A DNA stretch of 64,000 nucleotides from JAPPHA01 sp963662705 (GTDB lineage Bacteria; Pseudomonadota; Alphaproteobacteria; Rhodobacterales; Rhodobacteraceae), in contig OY759767.1 in assembly GCA_963662705.2 (NCBI GenBank), positions 434,001 to 498,000 of the forward strand, written 5' to 3'. How positions within the stretch are numbered: the stretch's first letter is position 1; each line of letters begins with the position of its first letter. The notes beneath the pieces were generated by a model that was not told where the DNA came from, ran no database searches, and saw only the letters and a list, made by a program, of their open reading frames with translations. Both the position numbers and the translations under genes were made by a program. Positions 9,061-17,703 of this stretch are shown here, piece after piece.

Positions 9061-9061
9061 T

Positions 9062-9391
9062 GTGACCAGCCGCAAGGTAATCCCGTTTCCCAAGGCTCGA
9101 CCGAAAGGGCCATCGCTTGCCGACTTGGCAATCCGTGTCCAAACATTGGCACAGGCGGACAGTCGGAATATCCGTGTGTCGGTGCCGCATTTCCAGGAGA
9201 GAATGAGGGAACGGGGTATCACCATGCGGCTTGTTCTGGAAGTCCTGCGACATGGCAATGGCACGGGCAACCCCGAATTTGATGAGTTCGGAGATTGGCG
9301 GATAACGATGCGTCGCAAGGTTGCAGGGCGACGGGTACACGTGGTGGTGGCTGTTTGCAAAGACGACATCGAGTGCATCACCACGTGGTGA
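9062..9391 (+). CDS. DUF4258-domain protein, putative toxin of an MqsRA-like pair
   Basis: 109 residues if started at GTG 9062; the open frame reaches back to 9026, and no clear ribosome-binding site decides. The C-terminal half has the DUF4258 pattern: HFQERMRERGITMRLVLEVL, then DWRITMRRKVAGRRVHVVVA. DUF4258 proteins are small RelE-like folds often encoded before HTH antitoxins. It precedes the MqsA-like gene by 24 bases and follows a palindrome with MqsA half-sites. Toxin activity is inferred from context. Confidence 0.7.
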   Translation: MTSRKVIPFPKARPKGPSLADLAIRVQTLAQADSRNIRVSVPHFQERMRERGITMRLVLEVLRHGNGTGNPEFDEFGDWRITMRRKVAGRRVHVVVAVCKDDIECITTW

Positions 9392-9415
9392 AACTTGAGC
9401 AACGGAGAAAGGGAG

Positions 9416-9883
9416 ATGTCAAATGAAATGTATCACTATGTCGAATGCGGCCTGGACGATGTCTGGCTGATGAACGGGTTCGAGCGTCACGATTCCCCGC
9501 GCGGGCAAAGCATATCGATCAAGGACATCGATGCTCTCCACCAGGCGATCGGTGAGCATCTTAGCCGGAACAAGCGGGATCTGACCGGGGCGGAAATCCG
9601 CTTTCTGCGACAGGAGATGCTGATGTCCCAAGCTGTTCTTGCAGATCTGCTCGATGTGAAAGAGCTAACCGTTCATCGGTGGGAGACCGGAAAAAACAGT
9701 GCTCCAAAAACGGCGGAAGCCCTGATCAGGTTCCTTTACCTGGAACAGATCAAGAGTCGGGCGCGCAAGATCAGGGCGTCTCTCAGGCGCATCGCGGACC
9801 TCGAAGACGGGATTGATCGTGAAAAGGAACTGGTATTCAGGCTTTCGGGCGATGACAGTCACAACTGGGCACTGGCAGGCTGA
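9416..9883 (+). CDS. MqsA/YgiT-like HTH antitoxin
   Basis: 155 residues from ATG 9416, chosen because GGAG lies 8 bases upstream; TTG 9395 is an alternative. The N-terminus MYHYVECGLDDVWLMNGFER is the start typical of MqsA-family antitoxins, here without the zinc CxxC pairs of E. coli MqsA. The helix-turn-helix is LRQEMLMSQAVLADLLDVKE followed by LTVHRWETGKNSAPKTAEAL. It should bind the DUF4258 partner and the palindrome at 9040-9060. Confidence 0.85.
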   Translation: MSNEMYHYVECGLDDVWLMNGFERHDSPRGQSISIKDIDALHQAIGEHLSRNKRDLTGAEIRFLRQEMLMSQAVLADLLDVKELTVHRWETGKNSAPKTAEALIRFLYLEQIKSRARKIRASLRRIADLEDGIDREKELVFRLSGDDSHNWALAG

Positions 9884-9904
9884 TCGGAACCATTGGGAAA
9901 ATTG

Positions 9905-9926
9905 AGGGGCGCTCGCGGGCGCCCCT
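9905..9926 (+). terminator. Hairpin downstream of the MqsA-like gene
   Basis: Eight-base stem AGGGGCGC (9905-9912) with GGCGCCCCT-side partner ending at 9926 and a six-base loop. No T-run follows, so it may be a weak terminator or just an RNA-stabilising hairpin. Confidence 0.45.
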
Positions 9927-9944
9927 GTTCAAAGGGGAGAAACG

Positions 9945-10135
9945 AAACTGCACCCAGTGGGATATTCCATCAGGAATCGGGCTTGACCAAAGGAGGGAAT
10001 GCACCGTCTCCATGAGATGCGGCATGGATCGGCCCAGTCGGTCCAACTTCCGGACCACCAGCGTGTCGCCGTCGCGGAGCGGGGCAAGCGCCCTTTTCCG
10101 GTACCGCCGGGCGAGCTTTGTGCCGCTGGCGTAAG
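9945..10135 (-). pseudogene. Serine resolvase/invertase, N-terminal-domain remnant
   Basis: The minus strand encodes RYRKRALAPLRDGDTLVVRK followed by LDRLGRSMPHLMETV, the highly conserved resolvase segment (usually GDTLVVWKLDRLGRSLRHLV). The catalytic serine region and the C-terminal domain are absent or scrambled. A matching C-terminal resolvase scrap lies at 40668-40935 on the other strand. Confidence 0.65.
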
Positions 10136-10384
10136 CAACCGTGCTGGACTTCGGTCCATGTCCAACAGGCAGAATTCCCAGGACGGAAACTCACCGAAAG
10201 TGGCAGGCGATACCGCGATCGTCCGTGCGCACGGTCGATCCGGGCCGCTCGACGCGACACCTTTCCCTGGCCGAAAGGAAAAGGGGATGAAACGCACCAC
10301 CGGACGGTGGGTCGACAGGGCTTGGCCGGGGAACCGCCGCCAGACCAACCCACTCACACCAGACTGCCATCTTGATTGTCGCGC

Positions 10385-10600
10385 TGCATCAACCACCGCG
10401 AGATCATGGGAAATGAACAGCAGGGTAACCGACTGATTCATCGTGCAAATCTTTCAGGAATTTGATGACTGGCGCCTGCACTGAAACGTCGATTTCGGTC
10501 GCGGATCCATCGGCAGGCAGCATGGCCGGATCGCATGCGACCGCCGATGCAATCCAGATTCGCTGCCATGGACGATCTCTGCCCGACATGGGCAGACGTG
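10385..10600 (-). pseudogene. Peptide-type ABC transporter ATPase fragment
   Basis: Minus-strand frames contain QRIWIASAVACDPAMLPADG, then EIDVSVQAPVIKFLKDLHDE, then, after a frameshift, SVTLLFISHDLAVVDAARQ. Together these are the signature-downstream helix, Walker B, D-loop and H-loop of Dpp/Opp ATPases (usual LLIADEATSALDVSVQAQV, LLFISHDLAVV). Walker B is mutated (PADG for ADE). Only this about 200-base scrap remains. Confidence 0.65.
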
Positions 10601-10768
10601 AATACGTGGCCAAACCGCGTTGGTGTCGATCATATGTTCCGCACGTGTGTGCGGAGCCTGTCCTGGCATCAGCGTGACCGAAGGTCTTGAGCGCTGTGAG
10701 GCTGGCGTATGACTGGCGTCCTGACGAGAATAACCGTCTTGAAAATAAATTCCAATTTGCATAAAAAT

Positions 10769-10790
10769 CTTGCAAATATAAAATTGCAAG
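10769..10790 (+). promoter_or_regulatory. Candidate operator/promoter of the XRE-ImmA gene
   Basis: Perfect inverted repeat CTTGCAA (10769-10775), eight-base AT-only spacer, TTGCAAG (10784-10790) in an AT-rich segment that contrasts with the GC-rich surroundings, 26 bases before the GTG start. Probably an autoregulatory site for the XRE protein. Confidence 0.55.
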
Positions 10791-10815
10791 GATCCTCGAT
10801 AATCAAGCAACTGAC

Positions 10816-11331
10816 GTGACCAGAGACCTCATCGGAAGCCGGATCAAGGCACTTCGTCAAGCGAAAGGCCTGTCGCAGGACGACGTAGCGCAGTTGCTGG
10901 GATTTAACGACAGGCAGACTGTCTCGACCATCGAGACAGGTACGCGGCGGGTGACGGCGCAGGAACTACTGCTCGCAGTTGAAAAGCTGGGTGCCCCGAT
11001 CGAGTATTTCACAGACCCTTTCCGCCTGGAAGGCGAAGCGCGATTCTCGTGGCGACAGAGTGGTGTGCCTCGGGAGCGGCTTGGAGAATACGAGACTTGC
11101 GCGAGCCGGTGGATCGGAGCCTATCGAACCTTGATGCCTCTGGTCGGTCGCAAGACGCGATTGGTGAGACCATCATTGGGTTTGACAAAGCAGTCGCGGT
11201 ACGAGGACGCGATCGAGGCAGGCGAGCGTTTCGCCGCCGAGTTCGAGTTGGGAGCGGTTCCGTCAGAGCATCTTGTCGAGGTAATGGAGGACGCATTGGG
11301 CATCCTGGTCAGGAACATTCTTTTGTTCTGA
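10816..11331 (+). pseudogene. XRE-ImmA/IrrE regulator-protease gene, 5' half (split by ISAs1)
   Basis: The N-terminal XRE helix-turn-helix is IGSRIKALRQAKGLSQDDVA followed by QLLGFNDRQTVSTIETGTRR. True homology ends at 11309, after EVMEDALGILV; the last residues up to the stop at 11331 come from the inserted element. The gene resumes at 13452. Removing the element and one 10-bp target copy (gcatcctggt) restores one frame of about 368 residues, the usual length of XRE-ImmA fusion proteins. Start is GTG 10816, placed by the operator and by alignment of the HTH to the N-terminus. Confidence 0.85.
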
Positions 11332-13441
11332 CTGAGTTGTGTGAGGTGATGGAGATTTTGCCTTGAGCCGGCATTCAAGCTGGATCCGGCCGTGACATTG
11401 TTTGTCATTTGCGTGGTCTGGGGAATGTTCGCTTGCCGTGGACGGCTGTCATGGCTCTGCCCGGGTCCGCTGATGGGGTTTTCGGTCCTGTCGGGCACAG
11501 GTGTTCGCACCGCGCCGCTCGACGGCGCGTCCGGGCGCTTTCTGCTCCAGGTTTGGGTCTGCGGGATTATGCGGTTGGCGCGATCAGGATCGCGTCGAGG
11601 GCCTCCTGCGCCCGTGCGGCATAATGGCGATTGGCCTCGGGCATGAAACGGAAGCGGCCGCCACAGCGCACGATGGCGATGGCCGCGTTGGTCAGGCAGG
11701 CGAGATTGCGTGGCATGTGCCGCACATACGCCCGGCATCGGTCTTCGTCGTAGGTGAAGTCTCGAACGTAGTGGACCCGGTTCTCGATGTGCCAGTGGTT
11801 GCGCACCAGGGCCAGCAATTCCTCGGGTCCGGCGCGCGCGGCGTCGAGCGAGGTCAGGCTCCAGATCACTTCGGTGCTGCGCGCGCCGGTCTTGATGACC
11901 TCACGCTCGCGCGCGATGCACAGTGCCTGCTGGCGCCCGTGGAGAGCGGCGTATCCGTCCCATTCGGCGCCGGAGAGGTCGACGACGGCACAGCGGCGTC
12001 GCTCGATCCGGCCATGGCCCTTGTCGATGGTTTCGTGCCAGGGCGCGTTGGTGAAGTCGATCGCCTTGAGCTCGTTGTGGATGGTTTCCTGGTTGTCCTT
12101 GATGGCGCTGAGCACATAATCGGCATCGCTCTCGAGCAGGTAACGCGCGGTCTCGTGCTGGGCATGCATCGCGTCGAGGGTGACGGTGCGCCCGGCGAGA
12201 CCGAGCCCGCTGGTGAGTTTGCGCACGGCCGGGATTTCGTTGCTCCTGGCATCGACCTCGACCTGCTTGAGGACCAGTCCGGTCCCGTGCTCGACCGCGG
12301 CGACCATCATGCGCCGTCCGTCTTCGGTCTGCTTCGAGGCGCCCCGGATGTCCTTTCCGTCCATGGCCACGGGGGCATGTGCGTCGCCGTGCTGGGCGGT
12401 CCATTGGCTGATGGCGTTGTCCAGCGTGTCGGGCGGCAGCTGAGCGAGGATGGTGTGGAAGGTGGTGGTGGTCGGCGCGGTGTAGCGTTGCTTGCTCTCG
12501 CTCCAGAACGCGCCCACGGCCTCGAGTTGCTCCTGCGCGAGCAGGGCGGCGAACTGGGCGAAGGCGGTCACGCCCCGGTAGCCGGCAAGCCGGGCCGCGA
12601 CCGCGATCGCCAGAATGGTCCTGAGCGGATAACGCTTGCCCCGGGCATGGCGGCACTCGGGCACGTCGCCCAGGCATTCGAACAGGCTGCGCAGCCGCGG
12701 CGTCGCCATCGGTTCGCCGTGTTGCCCGGCCCCCCAGTGTGGCGGTGTCTCGCTCCGGCCCAGCGCCTCTGTGGCGCCCTCTGTCAGTTCGTACACGAAG
12801 ATCTCCTTGGGTTGGCCGTGATGGCGCCAGCGCGCCGCGCCGCCGGGTTCGCGGGCAAAGCCGCGCGTGAAGCCCAGGGAGCGCCAGTTCGACGCGCGGT
12901 AGCAGGTCCCGGCAAAGAGCGCCGGGTCCACGAAGGTTTCCGCCAGAAACACCGGAAAGCCGTGAACCGCCTGCATGTCCGCAGACAGCCGCCGCAGGCT
13001 CAGCCCCAGAACCCGCGAGGCCAGGTTGCGCACCCGTTCAGGCGTGAGGATGACGAAACGGGAATTGTTGGCGATCAGGTGCAGACGACGGAACTGCTGC
13101 TCGGACGTCCAGCCGATCCAGCGGTCGCGCGCAGCCAGCTTGAAGGCGCCGGATTGCCAGCCGATCAGTGCGAGCCAGGTCTCACCATGCACCGCGACAT
13201 GGCGCAGGCCCTTGCCGAACACGCCATGGAACGACAGGTAATGGTGCTCCTCCACCAAACGGTCCCAGCGCCGGTGCTCCCGATCACCCCAGGTCGGGCG
13301 CACCGAAACAGAACGCAAGTCAATCAACGAATCAGGGGCCGGCAGCGTCTCCATGACCCGCACTGTGCCATAGCGAAAACAGAATGGCCAGTACCTATAT
13401 CAGGCCAAACCCATCACCTTGCGAACAAAAGAATAGCCCTG
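11310..13441 (-). mobile_element. Complete ISAs1-family element with DruA-domain transposase
   Basis: The left end reads CAGGAACATTCTTTTGTTC (11310-11328). The right end, read inward, is CAGGGCTATTCTTTTGTTC (13441-13423), so 16 of 19 bases match as inverted repeats. The 10-bp target duplication gcatcctggt flanks it at 11300-11309 and 13442-13451. Length 2132 bp. The interrupted gene is otherwise undamaged, so insertion is probably recent and the element may be active. Confidence 0.9.
11567..13363 (-). CDS. ISAs1-family transposase fused to an N-terminal DUF4338 (DruA) domain
   Basis: 598 residues, far longer than the usual about 380 for ISAs1. Residues about 15-210 form a DUF4338/DruA domain: WDRLVEEHHYLSFHGVFGKG, WIGWTSEQQFRRLHLIANNS, VFLAETFVDPALFAGTCYRA and SNWRSLGFTRGFAR. 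Residues about 225-598 are the ISAs1 DDE transposase: HARGKRYPLRTILAIAVAAR, catalytic Asp in PVAMDGKDIRGASKQTEDGR, TLDAMHAQHETARYLLESDA, and RNHWHIENRVHYVRDFTYDE with the catalytic Glu. DUF4338 is the core protein family of Druantia anti-phage systems. A similar fusion, frameshifted, lies at 48897-50749. Uninterrupted frame, complete element ends. Confidence 0.92.
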   Translation of the reverse strand: MRVMETLPAPDSLIDLRSVSVRPTWGDREHRRWDRLVEEHHYLSFHGVFGKGLRHVAVHGETWLALIGWQSGAFKLAARDRWIGWTSEQQFRRLHLIANNSRFVILTPERVRNLASRVLGLSLRRLSADMQAVHGFPVFLAETFVDPALFAGTCYRASNWRSLGFTRGFAREPGGAARWRHHGQPKEIFVYELTEGATEALGRSETPPHWGAGQHGEPMATPRLRSLFECLGDVPECRHARGKRYPLRTILAIAVAARLAGYRGVTAFAQFAALLAQEQLEAVGAFWSESKQRYTAPTTTTFHTILAQLPPDTLDNAISQWTAQHGDAHAPVAMDGKDIRGASKQTEDGRRMMVAAVEHGTGLVLKQVEVDARSNEIPAVRKLTSGLGLAGRTVTLDAMHAQHETARYLLESDADYVLSAIKDNQETIHNELKAIDFTNAPWHETIDKGHGRIERRRCAVVDLSGAEWDGYAALHGRQQALCIAREREVIKTGARSTEVIWSLTSLDAARAGPEELLALVRNHWHIENRVHYVRDFTYDEDRCRAYVRHMPRNLACLTNAAIAIVRCGGRFRFMPEANRHYAARAQEALDAILIAPTA

Positions 13442-13451
13442 GCATCCTGGT

Positions 13452-14064
13452 GCTCATGGTTGACTTAGAGGCGGGAATCTCCGGTGCCGCATGCCGCCTT
13501 CCGGACCTGGACGCAGTGCTCATTCCCCGCCGCGAAATCGCGGGACGGCGTCACTTCGACCTGGCGCACGAGCTGTTTCACATTCTGACGTGGGAGGCGA
13601 TGCCGCCCAAACATATCGAAGAGGCGGTCGAAAGCGGCGGCGGCCGCGTCGAGCAGCTGGCGAACATCTTCGCCGCGGCAGTGTTGATGCCTTCGGCGGA
13701 GGTGGCGCGGTCGGGTTCGTGGGAGAAATTGGATACGGACGCTTTGGTTGCGCGGCTGAATCTGGTTGCGTCGGTACTCCAGGTGACGTCGTCAGCCCTC
13801 AGGTGGCGGCTCGTGGCACTCGGAGAGTTGCCTGCCAAGAGAGCGCGAGAGATTCCGGAAGCATTACTGCGGAACAACGGCCGTATGGAGGTCAAGTCAG
13901 CGCCGCCTCCGTTGTTTTCGAAGCCTTTCGCCGAGGTCCTGAAAATGGCGCTGGAGCAGGGGCGCGTATCTGCGCGCCGGGCCGCGGCATTGGTCGATGT
14001 GTCGGTCGATGACCTGCCGGAACTATTGGCGGCGCATGGCGTCGATTATGAAGTTGAGCTGTGA
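13452..14064 (+). pseudogene. XRE-ImmA/IrrE gene, 3' half with zinc-protease domain
   Basis: Continues the gene broken at 11309. The metallopeptidase motif is RHFDLAHELFHILTWEAMPP (HExxH), with the third-ligand region VEQLANIFAAAVLMPSAEVA, both standard for ImmA/IrrE (COG2856). The open frame reaches back to 13384, but the residues encoded before 13442 are element sequence. Without the XRE half it lacks a native promoter and start. In the intact form such proteins cleave or regulate repressors, and many pair with a toxin. Confidence 0.85.
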
Positions 14065-14582
14065 ACGCAATGACCAGACCGCATGCGGTCGTGCTGGTGG
14101 ACACGAATGTGATAATGGAGACGCACCGGACGGGAGCTTGGGCAGCGTTAGTCGGTACCTACGGCGTCGAGACGGTTGAGGACTGCGTGATCGAAACACA
14201 GACGGGATACCACCGTCGAACCCATGAGCAGTTGATCGATGCCCCCGACTTGAGGGCGTCGCTGACCGCGGTGCATGATGTCACCGACAGCGAACGCGCG
14301 GAATTGGCCGTGCGCATAAGCGACATCGCACTGGACCACGGCGAGGAATCCCTGTGGGCGCATGCGCTCGGGCGAGCGGGTACGTGGTTACTTTCCGGCC
14401 CGGATCGGGCGAGTCTCCGCGTGGCAGTCCGGCTTGGATTGCGCGAGCGATTGGTGTCGCTGGAAGAACTTCTCGAAAAGGCAGGACACAGTCCAAAGCG
14501 CGGATTGAGGCCGGCGTACACGAGGAAGTGGATGACCCGGGTGGTCAGCTTGATGGTGGTTGCCGAATTCGGGGGGCGGTAG
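14061..14582 (+). CDS. PIN-like domain protein, probable toxin partner of the XRE-ImmA protein
   Basis: About 173 residues from a GTG at 14061 that overlaps the ImmA stop codon (GTGA); ATG 14070 is an alternative. It begins HAVVLVDTNVIMETHRTGAW, the PIN strand 1 with catalytic Asp and Asn, and has later acidic residues in DHGEESLWAHALGRA and LSGPDRASLRVAVRLGLRER, matching the layout of PIN RNase active sites. The overlap shows translational coupling to the now-split regulator gene, so loss of the regulator may have left this gene unexpressed or unbalanced. Confidence 0.75.
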   Translation: MNAMTRPHAVVLVDTNVIMETHRTGAWAALVGTYGVETVEDCVIETQTGYHRRTHEQLIDAPDLRASLTAVHDVTDSERAELAVRISDIALDHGEESLWAHALGRAGTWLLSGPDRASLRVAVRLGLRERLVSLEELLEKAGHSPKRGLRPAYTRKWMTRVVSLMVVAEFGGR

Positions 14583-15049
14583 TGAGCGTGAGGATGCAGG
14601 GTTCGGCGATTGGCAAACTTGTCGCCAGGCTCAAGGCACCCGTTGGAATTGACGTCTGTTTCAACGAAAGGGTGTTTGCCGAATTCTCGAGAACCGGCGA
14701 GCGGTCAAGTCACCCGGCCTCCTGGAGCGCCCGAACGGGCCTGAGTAGAAGACATGCCAAGACGGCGTGACGGGCAAACTGCTGCCGAACGTTTGGAAAC
14801 TCTTCCGATCCGCGTGGTGGTCGTTACGCAGGATGCAGTCGCGGTACGCGATGCCGGAAGATGCCGCAGGAGACGTGGTGCGGCGTCACCAGGGCAGTGA
14901 CGGAAAAGAGAAATGCCGGGAGGATGTGTGGGGCGAACGAGAAGGCCATACGGCTGGAAAGTTGGCCAGGCAAGCGGAAAGAGTCGATAGGGGTCGCTCG
15001 GCAGAGGAAGCCGGCAGCAGTCGCGATGTGGGCCCCGGTGACATGCATC
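14583..15049. other. Region without clear genes
   Basis: A 62-codon open frame from GTG 14582 (ending 14770) overlaps the PIN stop as TAGTG but shows no motif. The remainder up to the IS21 remnant holds nothing I recognise; the IstB gene expected after IstA is absent. Confidence 0.4.
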
Positions 15050-15592
15050 TACCGGCAAAGCAGCAGGAACCTGATCAAGCGTTGGTGGAAGAGCTGGTGG
15101 GGGCGGACCCAGGAAAGAGGGACAATCAAGGGAAGAAGAAGCCGGAGAGAATGAATCCGCGCATGCCTGCGACAGCTCTCCTCGAGCCAGTCGTTCAGGT
15201 CGTCGAGGCTGTCAAAGCGCGGAGGCTCGCGGAACAGCCGCTCGCGATTGTCGCGGACCTGGTCCTCGACCTGGCCCTTCTCCCACGCCGCCTTCGGCGT
15301 GCAGCCATGCCACCCGGATCCACGAACAAGTGCCCGCACATCTCCAGGAATCGGGCGTTGAACTTGCGCGTCCGCCCCGCGAAGATGACGTCGACCATCG
15401 TCTTCATGTTGTCGTAGATGCCGCGCTGGCAGGAACCTCCGAACAGCCGGAACGCCCGGTTGTGGGCGTCGAAAACCTTCTCCTGAATCTCGCACGGATA
15501 CGCATGAACAAAGCTCATGCGGCTGTGGCACAGGCGCATGTGCGCCACCCTGAGCCGCACCGGCGTGCCGCCTATGACCGCCCATTAATCTG
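15050..15592 (-). pseudogene. istA: IS21-family transposase IstA, C-terminal half
   Basis: One frame has LRVAHMRLCHSRMSFVHAYP then FDAHNRAFRLFGGSCQRGIY and DNMKTMVDVIFAGRTRKFNA; a second has WEKGQVEDQVRDNRERLFRE then DSLDDLNDWLEESC. Both are consecutive IstA segments (RNase-H-fold core with the catalytic Glu helix EKGQVE), separated by a frameshift near 15300. The N-terminal half lies beyond the inserted IS1634 element at 17703-18119. Confidence 0.8.
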
Positions 15593-17703
15593 AAGTTCTA
15601 GCGTTTTTTGGCGCAGTTTTTCCGATTTATTCCTTTTTTACAGGGGGTTGTGAACCCGGGGCGCGTCGCGAAACGGATTCCCGTAGGCACGACTGGCACC
15701 ATCAAGCCATAGACCTCACCGGCAGTGTTCCCACAGAATATGGGAAAAATTGCCCGGTATCCCCGATTTCCCCTTGACACCATAGCAATGATACCCCATG
15801 GTCCGCCCGAATCTGTAGGCACGTCAGGATCCCGCCATGCCCAAATCCGCAGGAATGCATGTCGCCGTCCTCAAAAAACACCAGAACGGAAAGACATACA
15901 CCTCGGTCCTCCTCCGGCAGAGCTACCGCGACCACAACAACCGGGTGCAGAAGCGAACCCTCGCCAATCTCTCCCACCTGCCGCCGCACACCATCCCGCT
16001 GCTGCGCGGCGCACTGGCGGGTAAGCAGTACGCAGAAGTCGGCGACGTGCTCGGGGACCCGGTCCGCTCCCGCCACCACGGGGCGGTGCAGGCGGTGCAG
16101 ACGGCCATGAATGCCATCGGCATTCCCCGTCTCGTCGCCCGCGAGCGGTGCCCGGAACGCGACCTTGTCCTCGCCATGGTCGCCGGCCGCATCCTCAGGC
16201 CGAATTCCAAACTCGCCACCAACCGATGGTGGCGGAACACCACCCTGCCGCAGGAGTTCGCCATCGCCGATGACGTCACCGCCGATGACCTCTACGCGGC
16301 GATGGACTGGCTCGACGAGCGACAGGAGGGCATCCAGGGACGCCTGGCACGACGCTGGATCACGCACGACGATCTCGTCCTCTGGGACCTGTCCTCGACC
16401 TGGTACGAGGGGAGCCACTGTCCGCTCGCACGCTTCGGCTACAGCCGCGACCGCAAGCGGGGCCTCCCGCAGATCAATTTCGGCCTCCTCTGCGACCGCG
16501 ACGGGCGCCCGGTCGCGGTCTCGGTCTACCCGGGAAACATCGCCGACAAGGAAACCCTCCTGCCCGAGCTCGACCGCCTCCAGCGCCGCTTCAACCTCTC
16601 CCGGGTGGTGATGGTCGGGGACCGCGGCATGATCATCAAGGCCACCATCGCGGCCCTGCGCGACCGCGACGGCGTCGCGTGGATCACCGCCCTCAAGAGC
16701 CAGACCATCCGCAAGCTCGCCCGCCAGGGCCATCTCGACCGTTTCCAGGACCCCGAACACCAGCAGACCCTGTTCGAGATCCGGGACCATCCCGACTTCC
16801 CGAAGGAGCGCCTCGTCGCCTGCCGCAATCCCCGCCTTGCCGGGCATCGTGACCGGGTGCGGCAGGAGCTGCTCAAGGCCACCGAGAAGGCGCTCGCGGA
16901 GATCGTCACCCGGGTCGAGGGCGGAACCCTCGAGGGCGAGGCCGACATCGGTCTCGCCGTCGGCGAGGTCATCAACAGGAAAAAGGTCAAGAAGCACTTC
17001 CACGTCGACATCACCGCGACCAGCTTCAGCTTCCGCCGCAAGCAGCAGTCCATCGACGCCGAGGCCGCCCTCGACGGAATCTACATCATCCGCACCTCGC
17101 TCGGCTCCGAAGACATGGCCGCCCCCGAATGCGTCCGGAACTACAAGCGGTTGACCCGCGTGGAGCGTGCATTCCGCTGCCTCAAATTGAGCGACCTCCA
17201 GGTCCGGCCCATATTCCACCGCCTCGAGCACCGGGTCCGCGCCCATTTCTTCATCTGCATGCTCGCCTATCTCGTCGAATGGCACATGCGCAGGGCATGG
17301 GCTCCCCTGTGCTACACCGACACCGAACCCGACGAGACCGGGGATCCGGTCCTGCCCGCCCGGCGTTCGGAGCCGGCACTGACCAAGGTTCATACCCACA
17401 CCCTGCCGGACGGCAGCGGCGCCCACAGCTTTCGTACCCTTCTCGACAGCCTGTCAACCATCGTCCGCTCCTCCCACGCGGTTCCACGCACGGGCGGCGG
17501 AAAGGAAGAGACCACGATCGAGGTGACGACCCGGCCCGACGCCGGCCAGGAGAGGGCACTGAAACTGTTGAAGGATATCACAGCCATGTGACGGCGGATC
17601 CGGCCGGAATCGCCGTTTGTAGGCAGACAGTGACAATCCCGATCCACGTATCATGTTGATACGATTCAATTAATCTCTTACCAGCTCCAGAACTTCAGAT
17701 TAA
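15586..17703 (+). mobile_element. IS1634-family insertion sequence
   Basis: The ends are inverted repeats: attaatctgaagttct at the left (15585-15600) and its reverse complement agaacttcagattaat at the right (about 17688-17703). The palindromic attaat may be end or target duplication. It encodes one intact transposase and lies inside the istA remnant, whose frame segments resume on both sides (FDWSH on one, AVIGGTPVRLRVAHMR on the other). Confidence 0.8.
15837..17591 (+). CDS. IS1634-family DDE transposase
   Basis: 584 residues, the normal size. Landmarks: LVLWDLSSTWYEGSHCPLAR (first catalytic Asp), GLPQINFGLLCDRDGRPVAV, RVVMVGDRGMIIKATIAAL (second Asp), and LTRVERAFRCLKLSDLQVRP with the catalytic Glu, then HRVRAHFFICMLAYLVEWHM. 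All are standard for IS1634/IS1549 transposases. No frame damage, and the inverted repeats are present, so the element may be mobile. Confidence 0.95.
   Translation: MPKSAGMHVAVLKKHQNGKTYTSVLLRQSYRDHNNRVQKRTLANLSHLPPHTIPLLRGALAGKQYAEVGDVLGDPVRSRHHGAVQAVQTAMNAIGIPRLVARERCPERDLVLAMVAGRILRPNSKLATNRWWRNTTLPQEFAIADDVTADDLYAAMDWLDERQEGIQGRLARRWITHDDLVLWDLSSTWYEGSHCPLARFGYSRDRKRGLPQINFGLLCDRDGRPVAVSVYPGNIADKETLLPELDRLQRRFNLSRVVMVGDRGMIIKATIAALRDRDGVAWITALKSQTIRKLARQGHLDRFQDPEHQQTLFEIRDHPDFPKERLVACRNPRLAGHRDRVRQELLKATEKALAEIVTRVEGGTLEGEADIGLAVGEVINRKKVKKHFHVDITATSFSFRRKQQSIDAEAALDGIYIIRTSLGSEDMAAPECVRNYKRLTRVERAFRCLKLSDLQVRPIFHRLEHRVRAHFFICMLAYLVEWHMRRAWAPLCYTDTEPDETGDPVLPARRSEPALTKVHTHTLPDGSGAHSFRTLLDSLSTIVRSSHAVPRTGGGKEETTIEVTTRPDAGQERALKLLKDITAM

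Noticed and set aside
11501..13468. 655-codon plus-strand open frame
   Set aside because: Antisense to the ISAs1 transposase; no family motif, composition typical of a shadow frame in GC-rich DNA.
15702..17426. 574-codon minus-strand open frame
   Set aside because: Antisense to the IS1634 transposase, which has catalytic motifs and terminal repeats; the antisense frame has none.
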